Of a DNA stretch of 18,783 nt, positions 1-8,412 are shown one piece after another. Position 1 is the stretch's first letter, and each line of letters begins with the position of its first letter. The DNA lies in the NCBI GenBank assembly GCA_028689195.1, contig JAQTWR010000008.1:1-18783 (forward strand), read 5' to 3'. The DNA is from Anaerolineales bacterium. Its GTDB lineage: Bacteria; Chloroflexota; Anaerolineae; Anaerolineales; Villigracilaceae. The notes beneath the pieces are model-generated. The model saw only the letters and a program-made list of their open reading frames with translations. It had not been told where the DNA came from and did no database searches. The position numbers and the translations under genes are program-made.

Positions 1-21
1 AGTTTTCCCCGAATAACTCCC

Positions 22-58
22 GTAACGCGACATCAATAAATGTCGCGTTACTTTTTTT
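22..58 (+). terminator. Rho-independent terminator of an upstream off-window gene
   Basis: A perfect 11-bp inverted repeat (22-32 with 41-51, GTAACGCGACA and its complement) encloses an 8-base loop and is followed at once by seven T residues (52-58). This is a textbook intrinsic terminator for plus-strand transcription. It ends a gene lying left of the window and insulates the penicillin-binding protein gene that starts at 80. The stem is also symmetric for the other strand, but the T-run exists only on the plus side. Confidence 0.9.
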
Positions 59-67
59 AATCCCCTG

Positions 68-73
68 TATAAT
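68..73 (+). promoter_or_regulatory. -10 box (TATAAT) of a probably leaderless promoter
   Basis: A perfect TATAAT lies at 68-73 and the ATG of the penicillin-binding protein gene is at 80, so transcription would be expected to begin at or next to the start codon. No Shine-Dalgarno sequence is visible between the terminator and the ATG. No good -35 box is present at 16-18 bases, since that position falls in the terminator stem. The inference is a leaderless mRNA. Confidence 0.6.
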
Positions 74-79
74 CGCTTT

Positions 80-2356
80 ATGCAAAAACTAAAATCGAGG
101 GTCGCGCATTTTTTATTATTCGCGCTGGCTTTATTGTTTGTATTCTGCGTTTACGTTTTCTACGATCTTCCTTCCATCAATTCTCTTCCCGAAAAATTAA
201 ACCAGCCAAGCGTAAAAATTACAGACCGCAGCGGACGATTGTTGTACGAGGTCATCCCGGCAGAAGGGAGAAACGCCGCGCTTGCAATCGAGAATATTCC
301 GCAGTGCATGAAAAACGCGACCATCGCGGTGGAAGACAAAAATTTCTATAAAAACTCAGGCGTGGATTTTGCCGGAATCATCCGCGCGCTATGGATTAAT
401 ATCAGGGGCGGAGAGACGCTTTCAGGCGGAAGCACCATCACGCAGCAAACCGCGCGGACTTTGTTATTGAGCGACGAAAAAACCGAGCGCACGCTGCGCC
501 GCAAACTACGAGAAACCGTCCTCGCATGGCAGTTGACGCGCGCCTACTCAAAGGATGAAATCCTCGCGTTATATCTTAATCAAATCTACTATGGCGGCAT
601 GGCGTATGGAATTGAAGCCGCATCGCAGACTTATTTTGGCAAGCCCGCCGCAGACTTGTTGCTGCCCGAATGCGCCTTACTTGCAGGTTTGCCGCAAACT
701 CCGGGCGTTTATAACCCATTCACTAATCCCGACCTTGCATTGGAACGTCAGCGCGTTGTGTTGGGATTGATGGAGAAAAACGGCTTCATCACAACCGAAC
801 AGCGCATCGAAGCCGAGAGCGCGCCATTAAGTTACAACGCCGCGCCCTACCCCATCGAAGCGCCGCACTTTATATGGATGATCAAAGATCAACTGGACGA
901 ACTTTACGCATCGGGGCGATTAAATAGATCGCAAAGTTTAATCGTCCGCACTACGCTTGATCTGAGTATGCAAAATCTCGTCGAAGAAATTATTCGGCGG
1001 CGCATCGAGGATTTCAAACCAAAACCCGGGGAGATCAATCGCAACGTGAATAACGCGGCGGCGGTTGTATTAGACCCGCGCGCGGGCGAAATCCTCGCAT
1101 TGGTCGGCAGCGCGGATTATTTCGACGCGTCTATTCATGGCGCGCTCAATATGGCGATCTCGCCGCGTCAAAGCGGATCGGCGTTCAAGCCAATCATCTA
1201 CGCCGCCGCGCTTGACCCAACGCGGACAAAACCCTTCACGGCAGCCACATCCATTTTAGACGCCGCCACAACATTCAAGACGAAAGACAACCAGCCGTAT
1301 AAACCCGTCAACTACGACAGCCGCGAACACGGTTATGTTTCAATGCGCGAAGCGCTGGCTTCTTCGTTGAACATCCCCGCCGTGTTGACACTGCAAAATA
1401 TCGGCGTAGAAAAAGCAATCGCGCTTGCGAATCAACTTGGCGTAAAGTCTCTCCGCGCGCCGCAAAACTACGACCTGTCGCTTGCGTTGGGCGGCGGGGA
1501 AATGTCGCTGCTGGAATTATCCACCGCGTATTCGGCGTTTGCAAACGATGGAATTTACGCGGGGAACTCCTCTATTCTCGGTATTCGCAACGCCGACGGG
1601 ACTCTTTTGTACGCGCAGGAAAAACCTCCCGCGCAGCAAGCGCTTGACGCGCGCGTCGCGTGGTTGATTTCCGACATCCTCAGCGACGACAACGCGCGCG
1701 CGACGGGATTTGGAGTCAACAGCATTTTGAAGATTGACCGCGTCGCCGCCGTCAAAACGGGAACGACTACAAATTTCCACGACAACTGGACTATTGGATA
1801 CACGCAAGATTTACTAATCGGCGTTTGGGTCGGCAACAGCAATTACCAAGCCATGCACAATGTCTCTGGATTGACGGGCGCGGCGCCAATTTGGGCTGAA
1901 GCCATGCGCTCGATATTGCAGGGACAACCCGATAAAGTTTTCACACGCCCCGCTGGTTTGACGCGATTTCAAACAGAGTGGTTTATTGACGGCACGCAAA
2001 CGCGCGCATGGAACGTGGTGCAAAACGACGACCAGCGAGTCAACGCGCAAGCAAGTCGGCAAGTTGAAGAGTCCGCAAAATTAATACTCGCCTTGCCCAT
2101 AGATAACACAACTTACCGCGTCGCTCCCAATCTCGATGCAGCCATGCAACAGTTAAAAGTTTCGGCTCTCGCGGGGACGGGTTTTACGCAAATTATTTTT
2201 TACGCAGACGGCGTCGCCATACAAACGCTTTCCGCGCCGCCGTTTGAGACATGGTGGAGGCTGTCTATTGGCGTTCATCAATTTTGGGCGGAGGGCGCGG
2301 CGGCGAACGGGGAAACAATAAAAAGCGCCGTAACGACTATTACGGTAACGGAATAA
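80..2356 (+). CDS. Class A penicillin-binding protein (PBP1A/1C-like)
   Basis: Bifunctional peptidoglycan synthase of 758 residues: it polymerises lipid II and cross-links the glycan strands, acting outside the membrane from an N-terminal anchor. One transmembrane segment lies at residues 9-29. The GT51 glycosyltransferase domain covers about 55-235, with the catalytic Glu85 in EDKNFY and the GGSTITQQ block at 116-123. The transpeptidase domain covers about 325-615, with SxxK (Ser367-Lys370), SxN (Ser429-Asn431) and KTGT (559-562) all present, so both activities should be intact. Residues about 675-757 look like the small beta domain found at the C-terminus of PBP1C proteins; family length fits. 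The ATG at 80 lies 6 bases behind a TATAAT box, with no ribosome binding site. Whether it is closer to PBP1A or PBP1C needs a family comparison. Confidence 0.93.
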   Translation: MQKLKSRVAHFLLFALALLFVFCVYVFYDLPSINSLPEKLNQPSVKITDRSGRLLYEVIPAEGRNAALAIENIPQCMKNATIAVEDKNFYKNSGVDFAGIIRALWINIRGGETLSGGSTITQQTARTLLLSDEKTERTLRRKLRETVLAWQLTRAYSKDEILALYLNQIYYGGMAYGIEAASQTYFGKPAADLLLPECALLAGLPQTPGVYNPFTNPDLALERQRVVLGLMEKNGFITTEQRIEAESAPLSYNAAPYPIEAPHFIWMIKDQLDELYASGRLNRSQSLIVRTTLDLSMQNLVEEIIRRRIEDFKPKPGEINRNVNNAAAVVLDPRAGEILALVGSADYFDASIHGALNMAISPRQSGSAFKPIIYAAALDPTRTKPFTAATSILDAATTFKTKDNQPYKPVNYDSREHGYVSMREALASSLNIPAVLTLQNIGVEKAIALANQLGVKSLRAPQNYDLSLALGGGEMSLLELSTAYSAFANDGIYAGNSSILGIRNADGTLLYAQEKPPAQQALDARVAWLISDILSDDNARATGFGVNSILKIDRVAAVKTGTTTNFHDNWTIGYTQDLLIGVWVGNSNYQAMHNVSGLTGAAPIWAEAMRSILQGQPDKVFTRPAGLTRFQTEWFIDGTQTRAWNVVQNDDQRVNAQASRQVEESAKLILALPIDNTTYRVAPNLDAAMQQLKVSALAGTGFTQIIFYADGVAIQTLSAPPFETWWRLSIGVHQFWAEGAAANGETIKSAVTTITVTE

Positions 2357-2403
2357 TCCCCGCATGATTTTGCCGATAAGACATTCGCTGAAAAGGAGAA
2401 AAT

Positions 2404-3222
2404 ATGGTTGACCCAAATTTCTTTAACGATGTTCCGATTTTTGAATTGCTCGACGCGGAAGAACGCAAAGCGCTCGCGGACCAAGTTTCAATCCGCAAAT
2501 TTAAGGCGGGGCAAGTCGTCTTTAAAGCGGGCGACCCCGGCGGGCTGGCGTACCTCGTGCAAAAGGGACTTATCCACGTTACGATTAAGGATGCAAATTT
2601 CGAGGACGCCATCGTAGGCGTCGCCGACGACGGCGGATTGGTCGGCATGTCTTCTTTAATGGCAAACGAGAATCACCAAACAACCGCCGTCGCAACCGAA
2701 GACACAACCGCCGTCGAAATTGACCGTAACGATATTATGGTATTGCTAACCGCAAAGCCAATGGCTGGCTTGGATATGATGACCATTATCGAAAAACAAC
2801 TGCGCGCAGCGCACAAACTCATGCGAACGCGCGTTTCTAAAAACCCCAACGAAGAGATCGAGGGTCAGGAAACTTTCGGCGAAAGAATGGCAGACGCGGT
2901 GGCAAAATTCGGCGGTTCATGGGGATTCGTCATCGTCTTCTTCATTGTACTGGTTACGTATACGACGATCAATTCCGTTGTCGGCAAACCCTGGGACCCA
3001 TATCCGTTTATTTTGCTGAATTTATTTCTATCCATGCTCGCGGCAATTCAAGCGCCTGTCATTATGATGAGTCAAAACAGGCAGGACTCAAAAGACCGCT
3101 TGCGAAGCGAACTCGATTATCGCGTTAACCTCAAAGCCGAGTTGGAGATCGAAGAACTGCTTCATCGCATGGGCAAGATTGAGGAAATTCTCGTAGAGCA
3201 TACATCCGAAAGCGGCGAGTGA
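2404..3222 (+). CDS. Cyclic-nucleotide-fold plus DUF1003 membrane protein
   Basis: Residues about 10-135 have the beta-roll pattern of the CRP-type cyclic-nucleotide-binding domain (FELLDAEERKAL, then KFKAGQVVFKAGDPGG). They are followed by a DUF1003 region (157-260) with two transmembrane segments at 172-191 and 200-222, the QNRQDSKDR block right after the second segment, and a charged helical tail. The phosphate-binding cassette looks degraded: where the family has FGE and a conserved Arg, this protein has LVGMSSL (79-85) and Thr-Thr (93-94). Binding of cAMP in the usual way is therefore doubtful, and the fold may serve as another sensor. The start is well supported by AAGGAG at 2393-2398, five bases before the ATG. 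It lies 47 bases behind the penicillin-binding protein gene with no terminator between, so the two may be cotranscribed. Function of DUF1003 is unknown. Confidence 0.87.
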   Translation: MVDPNFFNDVPIFELLDAEERKALADQVSIRKFKAGQVVFKAGDPGGLAYLVQKGLIHVTIKDANFEDAIVGVADDGGLVGMSSLMANENHQTTAVATEDTTAVEIDRNDIMVLLTAKPMAGLDMMTIIEKQLRAAHKLMRTRVSKNPNEEIEGQETFGERMADAVAKFGGSWGFVIVFFIVLVTYTTINSVVGKPWDPYPFILLNLFLSMLAAIQAPVIMMSQNRQDSKDRLRSELDYRVNLKAELEIEELLHRMGKIEEILVEHTSESGE

Positions 3223-3241
3223 AAATCGCCCGCGTCCTCAG

Positions 3242-3262
3242 CCCTTCTCCGCAGAGAGAGGG
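3242..3262. repeat. CT/GA-rich intergenic hairpin, imperfect copy
   Basis: CCCTTCTC (3242-3249) pairs with GAGA-G-AGGG (3254-3262) with one bulged G and a four-base loop. It sits between the DUF1003 gene and the lipoprotein gene. No T-run follows on either strand in the useful direction, so it is not an intrinsic terminator. It resembles the hairpin at 10747-10769 in base pattern and in position between genes. Confidence 0.5.
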
Positions 3263-3282
3263 AAATTAAATTGGAGATTGAT

Positions 3283-3924
3283 ATGAAAAAAATTATCCCG
3301 CTGTTTTTGATGTCTTTCCTGCTCGCCGCATGTGATATGTGGAACGCGCAGCCGCAGCCCTTCCCCGTATGGACCGCGATTCCTTCGCGCACGCCGAGTA
3401 TTATCACCGCCACGCCAATCATCCTGACCCCGAATGTAATCGTCGTCACACCTATTACGCCGACAAGTACAGAAACTCCCCCGCCAACTATCGAACCGAC
3501 ATTCACGCCCATATTGTCTACCGAGACACTTGCCATCGTCCCCGCGCCATCTGTCTCGATAGACGTTCTCGGCTGCAACACCAGCATTGACATCATGCAC
3601 GGCATGGGCGAAGTCACCAACGCGTATGTAACCGTGAAAAATACGGGCAACGCAGACCTGCCCAATACCTGCGCCCTGCTCCGCGCCATTGACGAAGGAC
3701 GCGAACATCCCGATAAAAAAGTTTGCGTTCCCAATCTGCCCATCGGCAATCAAGTCACGCTGAAATTAACCGTCGACTCGACTTACAAGGAAGGCACCAT
3801 CATCCAAGTGGACGCTTTGTCCAACGACGCGATTCTCCTCCGCGTGGATAAACAATCCTGCACAGATATTGGACTCTTCGGCGGCGCGCCGTCGGACACG
3901 GGCGTCGTAAAGCCGATAGAGTAG
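3283..3924 (+). CDS. Secreted lipoprotein, Thr/Pro-rich linker, unknown C-terminal domain
   Basis: A 213-residue lipoprotein. The signal peptide MKKIIPLFLMSFLLAAC carries a lipobox (LAAC) with the lipidated Cys17. A Thr/Pro-rich linker (about 25-90) then presents a globular C-terminal domain (about 90-200) outside the membrane. That domain has four cysteines (98, 130, 148, 193), which could form two disulfides, and a VTVKNTGNADL stretch (117-127) typical of CARDB-like or other immunoglobulin-like beta domains. I do not recognise a specific function. The frame is open from a TTG at 3271, but GGAG at 3273-3276 is the natural ribosome binding site for the ATG at 3283, which starts the signal peptide cleanly. 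It converges on the kinase gene with only 8 bases between the two stop codons. Confidence 0.8.
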   Translation: MKKIIPLFLMSFLLAACDMWNAQPQPFPVWTAIPSRTPSIITATPIILTPNVIVVTPITPTSTETPPPTIEPTFTPILSTETLAIVPAPSVSIDVLGCNTSIDIMHGMGEVTNAYVTVKNTGNADLPNTCALLRAIDEGREHPDKKVCVPNLPIGNQVTLKLTVDSTYKEGTIIQVDALSNDAILLRVDKQSCTDIGLFGGAPSDTGVVKPIE

Positions 3925-3932
3925 TAGAAATA

Positions 3933-5186
3933 TCAACTGCGAAATTCAAAAATTTGGTAATAGCCTATCTGAATCACATCCCCTTGACGAAGCGCAATGG
4001 GCGCGCCCCGCGGAACGGGATTCCCATTGACGTACGTTCCCAACGCGCTCGATTCGTCGCGAATATACGCGCCCCTTTTTGTAAGGAGAATTGTCGCGTG
4101 AGCGCGCGAAACGCTCTTTTCATACAAACGGATATGGCAATTCGCTCCCCTGCCGATTAACGTTTCGTGCCCCGCAAATTGGACAACCTGCCCGGATAAA
4201 TCTCCTGAGCGGGCGTATAGATGAGGAACGCCGGGTTTAATTGGAGGCTGAGGCTGTTGCGGCGTTGGGGGCTTTATCGGCGGAGGCGAAGGGATTTCAA
4301 ATATCGTTTTCGAATAATCCTCTTTCGGCTTGGGCGGTTCGACGCGAACGTCGCCGCACGCCTGAATAAAGGCGTTATAAAAATCAAGCATGGAGCCATA
4401 TCGCTCGGCGGGATTCTTGCTCGCGGCTTTTTGAATCACAGGAAAAACGCCCGACGGCAACTTTGAATTGAATTTTGAAAGCGGCGGCAAAGGCAGGTAG
4501 GAATGCTCGTAGGCGTAACGTTCGCGCGGCGTAGAACCGGGGCTTTTTGTATCGCCATGATACGGCACAACGCCGCCGCTCAACATTTGGTAAACCGTGA
4601 TGCCCAGCGAATAAATATCCGTTTGCGCGCTGACAATGCCTTGCGAAAACTGTTCGGGCGCCATGTAAGGAAGCGTCCCGCCCGCCGCTTGTTCGCGCGC
4701 AACATGCGCTACGCCAAAATCCGCGAGAAAAACGTCTTTGCCATTCTCGTGCAATAAAATATTGGACGGTTTTATATCGCAATGAAACAGCCGTTTTTGA
4801 TGCGCAAAGTTCAGCGCGCTGCAAATCGGTTGAAGGATGGGAAGCGCTTCGGACAGATACAAAGGGCGGTTTAAGTCTTCAATTCTTTTCTTCAAATCCG
4901 TCCCGTCCACCCAAGCCATCACGATGAAAATAATTCCGCGCTCGCTGCCGAATTCATAGAAGCGCACAATATAAGGGTGCGTCAAATCCTGCAAAAATCC
5001 CGCTTCTTTTTGAAACGCCTGAATCACCCTGGGGTTTTCAGACAAATCGCGGCGCAAAACCTTTACCGCCATCTTAGCGGAGCGCAATGTATCCCACGCG
5101 AGGTATACGTCAGCCATGCCGCCGCTGCCGACAATCTCGCGCAGGAAATACTGGTTCTTAAGGGTGTCGCCTTTAAGTGAACTCAT
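3933..5186 (-). CDS. Soluble Ser/Thr protein kinase with C-terminal FHA domain
   Basis: Hanks-type kinase of 417 residues, the last gene of the minus-strand cluster. Kinase domain about 13-275: glycine loop VGSGGMADV, Lys42, helix-C Glu61, catalytic loop HCDIKPSN (Asp137, Lys139, Asn142), DFG 156-158 and APE 176-178. The HRD arginine is Cys136 (non-RD). The activation segment is short, with Thr171 as its only Thr or Ser. A proline-rich linker (about 284-320) joins a canonical FHA domain (about 322-415) with Gly345-Arg346, Ser360-Arg361, His363 and Asn387, predicted to bind phosphothreonine. No transmembrane segment is visible, so it is probably cytosolic or docked to membrane partners through FHA. 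An in-frame ATG at 5213 would add nine residues and overlap the preceding gene. I prefer 5186, where the kinase leader starts 8 bases after that gene's stop; a GGGA lies close upstream, though it is a weak ribosome site. Confidence 0.9.
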   Translation of the reverse strand: MSSLKGDTLKNQYFLREIVGSGGMADVYLAWDTLRSAKMAVKVLRRDLSENPRVIQAFQKEAGFLQDLTHPYIVRFYEFGSERGIIFIVMAWVDGTDLKKRIEDLNRPLYLSEALPILQPICSALNFAHQKRLFHCDIKPSNILLHENGKDVFLADFGVAHVAREQAAGGTLPYMAPEQFSQGIVSAQTDIYSLGITVYQMLSGGVVPYHGDTKSPGSTPRERYAYEHSYLPLPPLSKFNSKLPSGVFPVIQKAASKNPAERYGSMLDFYNAFIQACGDVRVEPPKPKEDYSKTIFEIPSPPPIKPPTPQQPQPPIKPGVPHLYARSGDLSGQVVQFAGHETLIGRGANCHIRLYEKSVSRAHATILLTKRGAYIRDESSALGTYVNGNPVPRGAPIALRQGDVIQIGYYQIFEFRS

Positions 5187-5194
5187 AATCCCAT

Positions 5195-6808
5195 TTATGG
5201 ATTTGACAACCATGTGGGAATTTCAACGGTTGCAGTTTGGTTATACAAGATTTCGGTAATGAACGCAATGTACGGGCGTCCATTTGAAAAAGATATATTG
5301 TATTGAGGGTCGTCGTGATTTCTTACGGCGGTGAATTTATCTTTGAGGCTGGCAAGAGTTCGAATTTGATTTCCCTCGCCGACCGTCGTCGCGTATACTT
5401 TTCCGCTCGACGCAACATAGATAAAAAATTGACCGTTCGGACCTTCCGCAAAGTTTCCTTTTTCCCATGGACCCATTTCGTAATCCCCACCCGGATAACA
5501 AATCATCAAGTACATCCCTTTGCTGGTGGGCTTCTCGGTGATGCGCAAGTCATTGCAGAACGGAGAGGAAGGCGACGGAGCGACCGTGGGGGTGAAATGA
5601 AGTTCGCGTTCAATTTGCGTCGCCAGCGCGACGGCGGTCATCACTTGATAATCCGGCGTGCTAGTGACGGGACGGGAAGTCCGCGTTGGCAGAGGGTTCG
5701 AAAACGACGCCGAGGTCGCGCGCAAAGTAGGAGCCGCGGGAGTTTGCGCGCTCCGATTCCACAAAAACGCTCCGCCAATAACAGATGCGACGCATAACAG
5801 CAAGGCAATAAACGCGCCGCCGGCAAGTAACGCGGGGAGAAAAGATTTACTCGTTTTCTCAGGCGTTATCGCGGGAAGAGTCGCGTCGCCGACGGTCATT
5901 TTGAGGGCGGCGGGCAAAACGGCGCGATCCGCTATCGAAGCGGGCGAAATGTTCACCGCGGCGCAAATCGCTTCGAAAAATTCCTGGGCATTTTGATAGC
6001 GATTCACAGATTCTTTTTCCAGAGCCTTGAGCGTCACATTCGCCAAGCCTTCCGAAATTTCTGGATTAAGTTCGCGCGGATTCTGCACCTGCGAATGTAA
6101 CTGCTCCTGACGAATCCGCATACTCAGCGTGGGAGTGCTTTTATCAGATGACGTATTTGAAGCGGAACCCCTGAAAGGGCGGGCGCCGGTTAGCATTTCA
6201 TATAACATAATCCCAAGCGCGTACACGTCGGTCGCGGGCGTAACGGGTTCGCCGCGAATCTGCTCCGGCGGCATGTAAGCGGACGTACCCGCCGAATCAA
6301 TCGTGGTTGTGGCGCTTTCCGCGTGGCGGGCAATACCAAAATCGGTGAGGTAGATTTGCCCGCTGCTGTCAACCATCACATTACCGGGTTTAACATCGCA
6401 ATGCACCACGCCGTTGGCGTGGGCGTATCCCAAAGCGGCGCACAAAGCCTTGAAATAAATTAGGGTATCCTCCACAGGCAAGAGCGCGCCTTTGCGATGC
6501 TTCAAAACATCCTTCAAAGAGGGACCATCCACAAAACGCTCCAGCATGAAAACAACATCCATGCTGTTGTATAAGCCATAGAACGGCACAATATTGGGAT
6601 GTCCCAATTTTTGCAAATCGCGAGCCTCGCGCTGAAACTTCGTGAACATAGACGGGTCTTCCGCCAGTTCGCTATGCAATACCTTCATGGCAAGCGGCAC
6701 GTTGCGCTTCAAATCCCACACGCGATACACCGAACCCATGCCGCCTGCTGCGACAAACGCGTCAACACGGAATTGCGATAGTAAATTCTGTCCAACCAAA
6801 GTAGCCAT
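5195..6808 (-). CDS. Transmembrane Ser/Thr protein kinase with unknown ectodomain
   Basis: Hanks-type receptor-like kinase of 537 residues. Kinase domain about 13-285: Lys42, Glu61, HCDVKPGN (Asp138, Lys140, Asn143), DFG 156-158, PPE 180-182. Two departures stand out: the first Gly of the loop is Ala (AAGGMGSV) and the HRD Arg is Cys137. The activation segment carries Thr167-Thr169, Ser172 and Thr175, so autophosphorylation is possible. After a juxtamembrane stretch, a transmembrane helix (about 323-350) leads to a Thr/Pro-rich stalk and an extracytoplasmic domain (about 410-537) with exactly two cysteines (418 and 437) and no family I recognise. AAAGGAA seven bases upstream supports the ATG at 6808. 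It lies 68 bases behind the VWA lipoprotein gene. The inferred role is to sense an envelope or external cue and phosphorylate cluster partners. Confidence 0.9.
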   Translation of the reverse strand: MATLVGQNLLSQFRVDAFVAAGGMGSVYRVWDLKRNVPLAMKVLHSELAEDPSMFTKFQREARDLQKLGHPNIVPFYGLYNSMDVVFMLERFVDGPSLKDVLKHRKGALLPVEDTLIYFKALCAALGYAHANGVVHCDVKPGNVMVDSSGQIYLTDFGIARHAESATTTIDSAGTSAYMPPEQIRGEPVTPATDVYALGIMLYEMLTGARPFRGSASNTSSDKSTPTLSMRIRQEQLHSQVQNPRELNPEISEGLANVTLKALEKESVNRYQNAQEFFEAICAAVNISPASIADRAVLPAALKMTVGDATLPAITPEKTSKSFLPALLAGGAFIALLLCVASVIGGAFLWNRSAQTPAAPTLRATSASFSNPLPTRTSRPVTSTPDYQVMTAVALATQIERELHFTPTVAPSPSSPFCNDLRITEKPTSKGMYLMICYPGGDYEMGPWEKGNFAEGPNGQFFIYVASSGKVYATTVGEGNQIRTLASLKDKFTAVRNHDDPQYNISFSNGRPYIAFITEILYNQTATVEIPTWLSNP

Positions 6809-6876
6809 TATAAAATTCCTTTAGACCATTTCTGGACGCCTATAACGTCCTTATTTCATTTCTTTCTTGCGCAATC

Positions 6877-8397
6877 TTATTGTTGAAATTGAAGTTCGGT
6901 CGAGCCAACGCGGATGTGGTCGCCTGACCTCAAAACAGACGCGGTGATTCTCGCGCCATTCAAGTATACGCCGCTGGAACTTCCTATATCCTGAATAAAC
7001 CACTGACCGTTGGAGAATCGAATCCGCGCGTGGCTGCGCGAAACGGATGGATCTTCAACATAGACGCCGCTCGTGCGGCTGCGTCCGATAACCGAATTAT
7101 CGCGGATGGAAACGGCGCGCCCCGCTCCCTGCCCCGAAACAATATACAGCGTTGCGACCGCGCCGCCAACCCTTGCCGCGCCGCTTCGCTTTTGATTGCG
7201 CTTCGCCGAGGTTACGAAAATATACGTCAACAACCCGCCCAGAATTAATGGGACAAGGATCAGAATTGCCGGGAATTCTACTACGGGTTGCGGCGCGATT
7301 TTACCCATTCGCGCAGAAACGACCGCATTATATTCAATGATCCCTTCAGGGACTTCAACGCCAAGCGCGGTAAATGTCCAATTGCCCTGTATGGGATTCT
7401 GGATAATAACGCTCGCCAGCGACTTGGTCTGGAAAAAATGCGCGCCCGGATAATTTTGATCCACGATTTTTCCGTTTGGATCAACCAGAGACGGGTCAAG
7501 TTTGCTGCCGGGCCAGTTCAACGTAAACAACATTTCTTCCGTTCCCTGAGCAATATCGGCGCCGCCCAGTTGAACGGTTTGCCCCTGCGAGATGCTCCCC
7601 GTTTGCGCAAGCAGGATCGTCCCCGTAGACGAATGCCTGAGATTCACATAAACGTTTGCAAGTTCGGTTGCGTTTTGAGCGTTGTAGTAAGCGCCGCAGC
7701 CTGAATTTGCGGAAACCTGTTTAAGGAACTCTTCGTCAATAGAAGCCTCTCCGCTAACATTTCCGACCGTATTTGGAACCCCAAAGCCAACCGTGTAAAT
7801 ACAAATCCCCTTGCCGCCCGCTTCCGAAGCCAAATCTAAAACCTGTTGGCGCACCTCGTTTAAGTCGGTCAGTTCGACATTGCCCAGCCCGATATTGGGC
7901 ATCCCGTCGCTGAGCAGAATAATGATGGGCTTGCCGTCTTTATTCTGGAATTGATCAATCGCCAAACGCAAACCGTCCGACATGCCCGTTCCGTTGCGCG
8001 CCGATAGATTAACAAGCGCGGCGCGCGCGGAGTTTACGTCAGCGGACAGCGGAGAATCCACCCATGCGCCGTCAGAGAAACTGAGGATGCCCACTTCCGC
8101 CCCCTGCGACGCGGAATTCTCCGCCTGAATGATGTCCAAGATTCGCGCGCCCGCGCCCTTCGCGGAATCCAGTTTCGTAACGCCTGAAAGGTCCTGTTCG
8201 TCCATGCTGCCTGAAATATCAAAAAGCAGCGCGGTGGAAGACGTTCCAGAAGCGGTTTGAGAAGGAGTCTCTGTTACCGCATATTGAGCGACTGGATTGA
8301 AAACGGCTTTTCCTTTTGCGTTTTCAGACGCGCAGGAAGATGCAAAGATAAGAATGGCTACGACAAAAGCCAATTGAAGTTTTCGAAAAATATTCAT
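6877..8397 (-). CDS. VWA-FHA membrane lipoprotein
   Basis: A 506-residue protein that faces both sides of the membrane. The signal peptide ends in a lipobox-like ASSC with Cys22, although Ala at -3 is less usual than Leu. A von Willebrand A domain (about 54-255) has a complete metal site: DISGS (Asp60, Ser62, Ser64), Thr137 and Asp164 in LLSDG. A beta-rich region (about 256-365) follows, then one transmembrane helix (about 376-396). A cytoplasmic FHA domain (about 415-505) has Gly438-Arg439, Ser453-Arg454, His456 and Asn480. VWA domains bind proteins through the metal ion and FHA binds phosphothreonine, so this protein could couple an external contact to kinase status inside. AAGGAG lies six bases before the ATG. 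It sits between two kinase genes, 15 bases behind the upstream one. The outside/inside assignment is inferred from the signal and helix. Confidence 0.9.
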   Translation of the reverse strand: MNIFRKLQLAFVVAILIFASSCASENAKGKAVFNPVAQYAVTETPSQTASGTSSTALLFDISGSMDEQDLSGVTKLDSAKGAGARILDIIQAENSASQGAEVGILSFSDGAWVDSPLSADVNSARAALVNLSARNGTGMSDGLRLAIDQFQNKDGKPIIILLSDGMPNIGLGNVELTDLNEVRQQVLDLASEAGGKGICIYTVGFGVPNTVGNVSGEASIDEEFLKQVSANSGCGAYYNAQNATELANVYVNLRHSSTGTILLAQTGSISQGQTVQLGGADIAQGTEEMLFTLNWPGSKLDPSLVDPNGKIVDQNYPGAHFFQTKSLASVIIQNPIQGNWTFTALGVEVPEGIIEYNAVVSARMGKIAPQPVVEFPAILILVPLILGGLLTYIFVTSAKRNQKRSGAARVGGAVATLYIVSGQGAGRAVSIRDNSVIGRSRTSGVYVEDPSVSRSHARIRFSNGQWFIQDIGSSSGVYLNGARITASVLRSGDHIRVGSTELQFQQ

Positions 8398-8412
8398 TCC
8401 GTTCTCCTTGCG

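Noticed and set aside
6834-6850. Inverted repeat GGACG/CGTCC with a T-rich stretch after it on the plus strand
   Set aside because: The T-rich side faces the wrong way for the minus-strand genes and the stem is only 5 bp with a 7-base loop; not a believable terminator between the VWA lipoprotein and kinase genes.
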